Source of the DNA: Actinomadura sp. NBRC 104412
GTDB lineage: Bacteria; Actinomycetota; Actinomycetes; Streptosporangiales; Streptosporangiaceae
Direction of reading: 5' to 3'
Assembly (NCBI RefSeq): GCF_030269515.1
Contig: NZ_BSTM01000023.1
Location: forward strand, 1 to 64,000
DNA: 64,000 bases
The position numbers and the translations under genes were made by a program. Below are positions 9,049 to 15,799 of this stretch, piece by piece (within the stretch, counting starts at the first letter, position 1; the number at the start of each line of letters is the position of its first letter). Below the pieces are notes generated by a model, which was not told where the DNA came from, ran no database searches, and was given only the letters and a program-made list of their open reading frames with translations.

Positions 9049-9212
9049 GACCGCGTAAAATCCATCACGGCGAGAGACAAAGCACTTACCATCCGTGGTA
9101 CAAGCAGCGCGTGGCGTTCGATCTGAAGAGCTTGTGGGGATTAATGGGGTAGCGGTCGGCCTTCTCACGCGCCACACTGATTTGGGGTCCGTTCACCCCT
9201 GGGGAGGTCCTC

Positions 9213-9317
9213 ATGGCGGGTTCACAGGTGCCGGAGACAATACTCGGGCCTCGGTGTGAGGCGCGCACGAGCGCGTCCGCCGAGGCGACACAGAACCCGA
9301 TGGAGGGCCTCCGATGA
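9213..9317 (+). CDS. Candidate 34-aa ORF translationally coupled to the HNH gene
   Basis: Reads from ATG 9213 to TGA 9315-9317 and overlaps the HNH start as ATGA. GGGGAGG lies 5 nt before its ATG, a better ribosome site than most genes here. The peptide begins MAGSQVPETILG and contains one Cys. There is no recognised family. It may be a leader peptide that controls HNH translation, or a small protein. Coding is inferred from the ribosome site and the overlap. Confidence 0.4.
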   Translation: MAGSQVPETILGPRCEARTSASAEATQNPMEGLR

Positions 9318-9814
9318 GACAGGTCCTCCTTCTCAACGCGACCTACGAACCACTCACCACGCTCCCACTCCGGCGGGCCGTCTGCCTCGTCCTCAGAGAG
9401 AAGGCCGAGGTCGTCCACACCGACACCTCCGGCGCCGTCCTCCACTCGGCCACCATGTCCATCGAGGTCCCCTCGGTGATCAGGCTCCGCCGCTACGTCC
9501 GGATCCCCTTCCGCACCCGAGTCCCCCTCACCCGCGCCGCCCTCATGCGCCGCGACAACTTCCGCTGCGCCTACTGCGGCCACCGCGCCGAGACCATCGA
9601 CCACGTCCAGCCCCGAAGCCGCGGAGGCAAACACGTCTGGGAGAACTGCGTCGCGTCCTGCATGACCTGCAACCACCGCAAGGCCGACCGGCTCCTCGAA
9701 GAAATCGGCTGGACCCTCAAAGTCACCCCAGGCGTCCCCCGGGGCGCCCACTGGCGCCTGATAGGAATCATCCACGACGGCGACCCCCAATGGGCCCCCT
9801 ACGTAGCGGCGTAG
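9314..9814 (+). CDS. HNH endonuclease
   Basis: 166 residues of a widely conserved actinobacterial HNH protein that starts MRQVLLLNATYEPL. The C-terminal half carries the HNH fold: first zinc knuckle CAYCGHRAE, catalytic DHVQPRSRGG, second knuckle CMTCNHRKAD, with Asn and His completing the beta-beta-alpha metal site. The N-terminal half (strand-rich, about 1-70) is family-specific. The cellular target is not established. ATG start with GGAGGGCC upstream. Immediately after its TAG begins a long intergenic repeat in reverse orientation. Confidence 0.9.
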   Translation: MRQVLLLNATYEPLTTLPLRRAVCLVLREKAEVVHTDTSGAVLHSATMSIEVPSVIRLRRYVRIPFRTRVPLTRAALMRRDNFRCAYCGHRAETIDHVQPRSRGGKHVWENCVASCMTCNHRKADRLLEEIGWTLKVTPGVPRGAHWRLIGIIHDGDPQWAPYVAA

Positions 9815-9968
9815 TGCTTATTGGCAAGCACGAGCTGCGCTCGTCGCTGGCGCTCCTCGCTTGTCGTGCTTGCGGCGATCGCTGCATCGCTTCGACTCGC
9901 CCAGGGGCTCGCTCCGCGATCAGATTCTCGCTTCGCTCGAATCTGCCTTCGGTCGCGATCGCAGCGCG
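9815..9968 (-). repeat. Long intergenic repeat, copy 4, abutting the HNH stop
   Basis: The reverse-orientation counterpart of copies 1-3, starting at the HNH stop codon. It carries the AGATTC/GAATCT hairpin variant and GCGATCGC octamers. Relative to the gene in front of it, its direction is the same as for copy 3 behind mscS. Confidence 0.85.
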
Positions 9969-10141
9969 TGTTTATTGGCGGTGCCTGCGGCGTCGGGCGC
10001 TGGGCGCCCTCCTTCTCCGGCACCGCGTGCGATCGCTGCATCGCTTCGACTCGCCCAGGGGCTCGCTTCGCGATCAGGTTCCTCGCAGGCTCGGAACCTG
10101 CCTTCGGTCGCGATCGCAACGCCTGGGCGCCGTTCGGGGCT
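9969..10141 (-). repeat. Long intergenic repeat, copy 5 (module B type)
   Basis: Contains a gene-proximal module different from copies 1-4: a GGCGCTGGGCGCCC-centred segment with CTTCTCCGGCACCG. That module recurs almost exactly in copy 7 next to ilvD. The hairpin arms are AGGTTCC/GGAACCT. Tandem with copy 4. Confidence 0.85.
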
Positions 10142-10255
10142 GGGGTGACGAGTTGAGGTCGGCTGTCATGTTTGGCAGGGGCGAGCTGCTGAGGACAAGG
10201 TCTGATCGCCCAGCATGATGCTCAGGACGTGCAGCCAGTGGCAGCCCCCATGTGA

Positions 10256-10372
10256 GCGGGTATCGGGTCCACGGCCGTCGGTCAGGAGCTCGAACGCCTA
10301 CAGGCGAACGGCAAGGTAGAGCGCCTGAACCACACCCTGCCCGACGGATGCGTGCTGTGGGTCAGGAGCAGC
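10256..10372 (+). pseudogene. Possible remnant of a protein-coding gene
   Basis: After a TGA at 10253-10255 one frame reads about 38 codons that look protein-like, including GQELERLQANGKVERL and a DGCVLWVR strand. There is no start codon, and the frame then runs into the antisense of the FmdB gene. Strong GC3 bias supports former coding. The family is not recognised. It may simply be chance. Confidence 0.25.
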
Positions 10373-10577
10373 AGCCTCCACCGCAACAACCGCCGCCGGC
10401 GGCTGGGGGCGCGGGAGCGCCGCCGCGGGACGTTCCGGTGACGGCGACCGTGGAGAGCAGCTTGACGGTGTCGTCATGGCCGCCGGGGCAGGCGACGGGC
10501 GAGGACGCCTCGCTCATCGGACGCGACACCTCGAACGTCGATCCGCACGCGCGGCAGCGGTAGTCATAACGTGGCAC
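10362..10577 (-). CDS. FmdB-type zinc ribbon protein
   Basis: 71 residues. The N-terminus MPRYDYRCRACGSTFEV is the FmdB/regulatory zinc-ribbon signature (CxxC at 8-11). The second knuckle is altered: CPGGHDD in place of the usual CPxC. After a Gly/Ala/Pro linker the protein ends in a Cys cluster (GGCCGGGCCS), as in many actinobacterial members. Function is unknown; the family was named for a formamidase operon regulator, but most members are uncharacterised. It stands alone between two groups of repeats. Confidence 0.85.
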   Translation of the reverse strand: MPRYDYRCRACGSTFEVSRPMSEASSPVACPGGHDDTVKLLSTVAVTGTSRGGAPAPPAAGGGCCGGGCCS

Positions 10578-10652
10578 GTCTCAAGGATACGAGGCCGCGG
10601 CACCACCCCACCAGGCGGCAGCCGGAGAGCGAAACCCCTCCCTTCACCCATG

Positions 10653-10748
10653 CCCAGGCGTCCGAAGGCAGGGGCGAGCACCAGCGAGACCCTGATCGCA
10701 AAGCGAGCCGTCAAGGCGAGGAGCGCAGCTCGCGCCTGCAATAAACAC
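10653..10748 (+). repeat. Long intergenic repeat, copy 6 (partial)
   Basis: Lacks the first octamer-containing part and keeps CGTCCGAAGGC, a hairpin and the AAGGCGAGGAGCGCAG block. Its hairpin has a third arm sequence (AGGGGC/GACCCT, one mismatch). Confidence 0.75.
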
Positions 10749-10770
10749 CTCTCGCACCCACCTCAGCCAA

Positions 10771-10967
10771 CACCCCAGCCCCGAACGGTCGCTCAAGCGT
10801 TGCGATCGCGTCCGAAGGCAGATTCGAGCGGAGCGAGAATCTGATCGCGGAGCGAGCCCCTGGGCGAGTCGGAGCGATGCAGCGATCGCACGCGGTGCCG
10901 GAGAAGGAGGGCGCCCAGCGCCCGACGCCGCAGGCACCGCCAATAAACACAGCGCAGCTCGTGCTTG
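10771..10967 (+). repeat. Long intergenic repeat, copy 7, abutting the ilvD stop
   Basis: Hairpin variant AGATTC/GAATCT. It ends with module B, nearly identical to copy 5, and a CAGCTCGTGCTTG segment directly before the stop codon (complement of 10968-10970) of ilvD. Confidence 0.85.
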
Positions 10968-12815
10968 CTAGAGTAGATCGATGTTTCTGGCGGCGCCTGT
11001 TGAGGCTGAGGTGGTCATGGCGGCGTAGGCGCGGAGGGCGGCGGAGACGGGGCGGTTGCGGTTGCGGGGGCGGTAGGTGCCCAGGTCGGCGAGGAGCTTG
11101 TCGCGGCGGGCGGTGAGTTCCTCGTGGGGGACGTCCAGTTCGAGGGTGCGGCGGGGGATGTCGATGATGACCTGGTCGCCGTCCTGGACGAGGGCGATGG
11201 CGCCGCCGGCGGCGGCTTCGGGGGAGGCGTGGCCGATGGACAGGCCGGAGGTGCCGCCGGAGAAGCGGCCGTCGGTGATGAGGGCGCATGCCTTGCCGAG
11301 GCCGCGGCCCTTGAGGAAGCTGGTCGGGTAGAGCATCTCCTGCATGCCGGGGCCGCCCTTGGGGCCCTCGTAGCGGATGACGACGACGTCGCCGGGCTTG
11401 ACCTTGTCGCCGAGGATGCCTTCGACGGCGTCCTCCTGGGATTCGAAGACGACGGCGGGGCCGGTGAAGGTCCACAGTTCCTCTTCGACGCCCGCGGTCT
11501 TCACGATGGCGCCTTCGGGGGCGATGTTGCCGTAGAGGACGGCGAGGCCGCCGTCGGCGGTGTAGGCGTGCTGGACGTCGCGGATGCAGCCGGTCTCGCG
11601 GTCGAGGTCGAGGGTGTCCCAGCGGGCGTTCTGGCCGGACGCCTGGGTGGTGCGGACGCCGCCGGGGGCCGCGTGGTACATCTCGACGGCTTCGGGACGG
11701 ACGTCGGGGGAGCGCACGTCCCAGGCGGACAGGAACTCCGGCAGGGACGCGGAGTGGACGGTGTGGACGGAACGGTTGAGGAGCCCGGCCCGGTCGAGCT
11801 CGCCCATGAGGGCGGGGATGCCGCCGGCGCGGTGGCAGTCCTCGACATGGTACTTGGGGGTGGCGGGGGCGAGCTTGCAGATGCAGGGGACGCGGCGGGA
11901 CAGCTCGTCGATCTCCTTGAGGCCGAAGCCGACGCCGCCTTCGTGCGCGGCGGCCAGGAGGTGGAGGATCGTGTTGGTGGAGCCGCCCATGGCGATGTCG
12001 ACGGCCATGGCGTTCTCGAACGCGTCCCGGGTGGCGATGCTCAGCGGCAGGACGGAGTCGTCGTCCTGGTCGTAGTAGCGCTTGGCGAGCTCGACGACGG
12101 TGCGGCCCGCGTCGGCGTAGAGCTTCTTGCGGGCGGTGTGGGTGGCCAGGACGGTGCCGTTGCCGGGCAGGGCCAGCCCGATCGCCTCGGTGAGGCAGTT
12201 CATGGAGTTGGCGGTGAACATGCCCGAGCAGGACCCGCAGGTCGGGCAGGCCGCCTCCTCCAGCTTGTCGAGGGTCTCGTCGGAGACGGAGGTGTCCGCG
12301 GAGGCGATCATCGGGTCGATCAGGTCGAGCTTGTGGCCGTTCTGGACGCCTTCGACGGGCTTGCCGGCCTCCATGGGGCCGCCGGAGACGAACACGGTGG
12401 GGATGTTGAGCCGCAACGCGGCGATCAGCATCCCCGGGGTGATCTTGTCGCAGTTCGAGACGCAGATCAGCGCGTCCGCGCAGTGGGCGTTGACCATGTA
12501 CTCGACGGCGTCGGCGATCAGCTCGCGGGACGGCAGCGAGTAGAGCATCCCGCCGTGTCCCATGGCGATGCCGTCGTCCACGGCGATGGTGTTGAACTCG
12601 CGGGGGACGCCTCCGGCCTCGCGCACGGCGGCGGCGACCATGTCGCCGACCTCGCGCAGGTGGACGTGGCCGGGGACGAACTGGGTGAAGCTGTTGGCCA
12701 CCGCCACGATCGGCTTGCCGAAGTCCTCCCGCTGGACGCCGCTGGCGCGCATGAGGGCGCGTGCGCCCACCATGTTCCTGCCGTGGGTGACCGTACGTGA
12801 CCTGAGCGGGGGCAT
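10968..12815 (-). CDS. ilvD: Dihydroxy-acid dehydratase
   Basis: 615 residues, close to the E. coli enzyme. Catalyses dehydration of 2,3-dihydroxy acids to 2-oxo acids, the third common step of valine/isoleucine synthesis, using an Fe-S cluster and Mg2+. Motifs: NCDKITPGM at 121-129 and CGSCSGMF at 193-200 (cluster ligands), and DDGIAMGH at 80-87. The start is the ATG at 12815 (MPPLRSRT) with GGAGAGG upstream; an in-frame ATG 25 codons earlier has no ribosome site. A single gene with no other ilv gene nearby, as is usual for actinomycete ilvD. No leader peptide or T-box is visible in the 350 bp upstream. Confidence 0.96.
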   Translation of the reverse strand: MPPLRSRTVTHGRNMVGARALMRASGVQREDFGKPIVAVANSFTQFVPGHVHLREVGDMVAAAVREAGGVPREFNTIAVDDGIAMGHGGMLYSLPSRELIADAVEYMVNAHCADALICVSNCDKITPGMLIAALRLNIPTVFVSGGPMEAGKPVEGVQNGHKLDLIDPMIASADTSVSDETLDKLEEAACPTCGSCSGMFTANSMNCLTEAIGLALPGNGTVLATHTARKKLYADAGRTVVELAKRYYDQDDDSVLPLSIATRDAFENAMAVDIAMGGSTNTILHLLAAAHEGGVGFGLKEIDELSRRVPCICKLAPATPKYHVEDCHRAGGIPALMGELDRAGLLNRSVHTVHSASLPEFLSAWDVRSPDVRPEAVEMYHAAPGGVRTTQASGQNARWDTLDLDRETGCIRDVQHAYTADGGLAVLYGNIAPEGAIVKTAGVEEELWTFTGPAVVFESQEDAVEGILGDKVKPGDVVVIRYEGPKGGPGMQEMLYPTSFLKGRGLGKACALITDGRFSGGTSGLSIGHASPEAAAGGAIALVQDGDQVIIDIPRRTLELDVPHEELTARRDKLLADLGTYRPRNRNRPVSAALRAYAAMTTSASTGAARNIDLL

Positions 12816-13174
12816 CTGTGACCTCTCCAACCTGTGGCGTGCTCTGGAACGATCGTACGTCCGCCGGCGAGGTCGGCCGGACGGCGCCATACGATGATCT
12901 TCGTCGCGGCGGCGGATCGCGGCGCCGCGGCCGGCTCTGCAGAGGTCGTGTGGGGCCGGCTCGTACGGGCCGATGGTATCAACGGCCTTTGTGCAAGGCG
13001 GCGGTGATCGGCCAGAGGGCGGCGTCCGGCGCGAAGAGAGGAGGGCGCCTCGCGCTCGATGCCGTTAAGGGGTCGCCGGCCGGCGAGCACGAGGTGCCCC
13101 TCCTCACCGGTCTGCGGGCCCGGTCGTTCGGGGCTCTGCGTTGAGCCGTGGACGGCCTCGGGCCGTCCCCGGGC
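12816..13174. other. Intergenic, 359 bp
   Basis: Between the stop of the NERD gene and the start of ilvD, both on the minus strand. I see no gene, attenuator or known riboswitch. A promoter for ilvD must lie here but no convincing -10/-35 pair stands out. Confidence 0.5.
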
Positions 13175-14065
13175 TTACTGCTTGCTGTCGAGGCCGGCTT
13201 CGGCCTCGGTCGGGTACTTGGGGGGCAGGGCCTGCTGGGCGGCCTGGTAGATGCGCTGGACGTCGGACTCGGTGAGGATCTTCGGGCGGCGGCGCAGATA
13301 GCCGCGGGCACGGGGGCCCGCGTAGACGTCCACGTCGCGCACCCGCATCACCTTCCAGGGGATGCTGGGGCCGTAGATGGCCACCGACGGCTGGACGGGC
13401 ACCTCGAAGCCGACCCGGTTGGCGATGATCTTGCTGGCCTGCTCGGCCTCCCAGCGCGCCTCGTCCAGGCGGTCCTTCTTGTTGAAGGGGCCGTGGAAGA
13501 GTTTGCGGTGGGAGAGGGTGCGCACCGGGAGGCGCTTGTCCCATTTCTCCGAGTCGATGGCGTACACGCCGCTGGGGCCGATCACCAGGTGGTCGATGCG
13601 GCCGTCGCTGACGCCCTCGCCGTCGCGCGGGACGGCGCGCGCGTGCAGGACGCGGTAGCCGCCCTTCTCCAGCGAGCGCAGCTGCTTCTCGGTGCGCCGC
13701 TCCGCGGCCGAGGACTTCTGCCACGCGGGGACGCTGGAGTCCTTGCGGGAACGGCGGACGACGTCGGCGATGACGGCCAGCGCCGCCACCGTGATGCCGA
13801 TGCGCATGCTGAAGATGAGGCTGAGCACGATGAACAGGACCAGCGCCACCGCCGCCCGTTCCAGCCACCGGCGCACCCGCGGCTCCTTCAGCAGTTCGGT
13901 GAGCGAGTCCCTGGCGGGAGGGCGTCCCTCAGGGCCTCCCCTCGCCTCCCTGGCCTGGTCGTGGGATGTGTGCTGCGTCTGCTGGGGCTGGCCGCGCGCC
14001 TCCCGTGCGTCGCCCCGCTCCATGATTGCCATGAGTTGACGCTCCGTCATCCTTTCGTACCGCAA
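13175..14065 (-). CDS. NERD domain membrane protein
   Basis: 296 residues. A charged cytoplasmic N-terminus (1-69) is followed by two hydrophobic segments (about 71-86 and 88-104) and then a NERD (nuclease-related) domain. Its core RIDHLVIGPSGVYAID at 156-171 and SEKW just after match the D-(D/E)xK-like arrangement. NERD domains are predicted nucleases of unknown biological role. The start is TTG at 14065: GGAGG is spaced 7 nt from it, while the in-frame ATG five codons later has AAAGG directly against it. The membrane anchor suggests a surface-near role, which is inference. Confidence 0.85.
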   Translation of the reverse strand: MRYERMTERQLMAIMERGDAREARGQPQQTQHTSHDQAREARGGPEGRPPARDSLTELLKEPRVRRWLERAAVALVLFIVLSLIFSMRIGITVAALAVIADVVRRSRKDSSVPAWQKSSAAERRTEKQLRSLEKGGYRVLHARAVPRDGEGVSDGRIDHLVIGPSGVYAIDSEKWDKRLPVRTLSHRKLFHGPFNKKDRLDEARWEAEQASKIIANRVGFEVPVQPSVAIYGPSIPWKVMRVRDVDVYAGPRARGYLRRRPKILTESDVQRIYQAAQQALPPKYPTEAEAGLDSKQ

Positions 14066-14266
14066 GCATGATCCTCCGTGCGCAGAGTAATCATTTCCGC
14101 GTCCGCGGACTAGCGGTGTCGGGTTAATACTTTTGTCGCCGCTTCCAAGGGGTTAGTTGTTGCCATGGCCGGGTACGGGCGTCCGCTGCCTTGTCGGCCG
14201 AGTCGGGCGACTTGCCGCCCCTGTCATCTTTGATGCCGGGGCATCCGGCGTCTAGCGTTCGGCTCT

Positions 14267-15691
14267 GTGACTCATACCCACGATCTGGGCGCCATGCGGC
14301 TCGCCGCCGCCATTCGCGCCAGGGAACTGTCCCCCGTCGAGGTCACCGAGCATTACTTGGATCGGATCGAGCGGCTCGACTCCAGGCTCGGCGCCTATGT
14401 GACCAGCACGCCCGAGCGGGCGAGGGAGGAGGCCAGGCGCGCGGAGAAGCGGGTTCTGGAGGCGCCGGACCCGGCCAAGCTGCCGCCGCTGCTGGGCGTC
14501 CCGGTGCCGGTCAAGGACCTGAACATGGTCGACGGGGTCCGGATGACCCTGGGATCGAGGGCCTACGAGGGCTTCACCGGGTTCGCGGACGACAGTGTCG
14601 TCACCCTCCTGAGGGAAGCGGGTTCTGTCCTTCTGGGTAAGACCTCGACCCCCGAATTCGGCTTGCCCTGTTATACGGAAAGCGCCGTCGCGCCACCGGC
14701 CCGTACTCCCTGGGACACCTCGCGTTCGGCGGGCGGGTCGAGCGGTGGTGCGGCCGCGGCGGTGGCCGGCGGGCTCGCCCCGGTCGCGCAGGGTAGCGAC
14801 GGCGGCGGCTCGATCCGGATTCCGAGCAGCGTGTGCGGGCTGTTCGGGATCAAGCCGACGCGGGGCCGGGTCTCGCAGGGTCCGATCGTTCCCGACCTGT
14901 TCGGTCTGTCGACCAACGGGCCGATCGCCCGGTCGGTGCGGGACGCGGCGCTGCTGCTGGACGTGATGGCCCGTCCGATGCCCGGAGACCTCTACATGGC
15001 GCCGCCCACGGAGGGGACCTACCTGGAGGCGGCCGAGCGTCCGCCGGGCCGTCTGCGGATCGCTCGGAGCCGCGAACCGGTGGTGCCCGGGGCCGAGGTC
15101 CACCCCGACTGCGTCGCGGCGTACGAGGAGGCGTCGGCGCTGCTTGAGGAGCTGGGCCACGAGGTGGTGGAACTGCCTCCGGTCGTGGACGCCGCGCTCG
15201 TCCCCATCTTCGAGACGCTGTGGGGGGTGATGGCGACGCTGACGCCGGTCGATCCCTCGCAGGAGGAGCTTCTGCAGCCGCTCACCCGGTGGTTGCGCGC
15301 CAAGGGGGACGCGACGAGCGGGCCGGAGCTGTTCCGTGCGCACGCGATGTTGCAGTCCGCGTTGCGCAGCGCATTCCCGGTGATGGACGAGTTCGACGCG
15401 ATCCTGCACCCGACCCTCGCCCAGCCGCCCGTGCCCATCGGGTACTTCCACGAGCAGGAGCCCGCGGAGAACTTCGAGCGGCAGAAGCACTTCACGCCGT
15501 TCTGCGCGGTCTATAACGTGTCCGGGCAGCCCGCGGTGAACGTGCCCTTGCACTGGAACGCCGACGGTCTTCCCATCGGCGTGATGCTCGCGGGGCGCCT
15601 GGGGGGCGAGGCGACGCTCATCTCGCTGTCCGCGCAGCTCGAAGAGGCCCGTCCCTGGATCGACCGCAAGCCTCCGATCTGGGACGAGTGA
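14267..15691 (+). CDS. Amidase (amidase signature family)
   Basis: 474 residues. Hydrolyses a carboxamide with the Ser-cisSer-Lys triad: Lys83 in PVKD, cis-Ser158 in GGSSGG and nucleophile Ser182 in GGGSIRIP. The rest of the signature (VAQGSDGGGSIRIPSSVCGLFG) is intact. No GatB/GatC partner is nearby and the sequence lacks GatA features, so it is a catabolic or promiscuous amidase rather than the tRNA amidotransferase subunit. GTG start; the preceding sequence lacks a strong ribosome site. The next gene starts 108 bp later. Confidence 0.9.
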   Translation: MTHTHDLGAMRLAAAIRARELSPVEVTEHYLDRIERLDSRLGAYVTSTPERAREEARRAEKRVLEAPDPAKLPPLLGVPVPVKDLNMVDGVRMTLGSRAYEGFTGFADDSVVTLLREAGSVLLGKTSTPEFGLPCYTESAVAPPARTPWDTSRSAGGSSGGAAAAVAGGLAPVAQGSDGGGSIRIPSSVCGLFGIKPTRGRVSQGPIVPDLFGLSTNGPIARSVRDAALLLDVMARPMPGDLYMAPPTEGTYLEAAERPPGRLRIARSREPVVPGAEVHPDCVAAYEEASALLEELGHEVVELPPVVDAALVPIFETLWGVMATLTPVDPSQEELLQPLTRWLRAKGDATSGPELFRAHAMLQSALRSAFPVMDEFDAILHPTLAQPPVPIGYFHEQEPAENFERQKHFTPFCAVYNVSGQPAVNVPLHWNADGLPIGVMLAGRLGGEATLISLSAQLEEARPWIDRKPPIWDE

Positions 15692-15799
15692 CCCGGCGGG
15701 GGCGCGCAACTCAGAGACGGTCGGCGGCGTACGTGGGAAAGGTTCTCGTACACGGGTATTGCGTATTAGGGGGCACGGACTAAGGGGCATGGTCAGAGC

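Noticed and set aside
9049..9212. Possible tRNA or small RNA before the HNH gene
   Set aside because: No cloverleaf or consistent stem could be drawn; only short unrelated frames.
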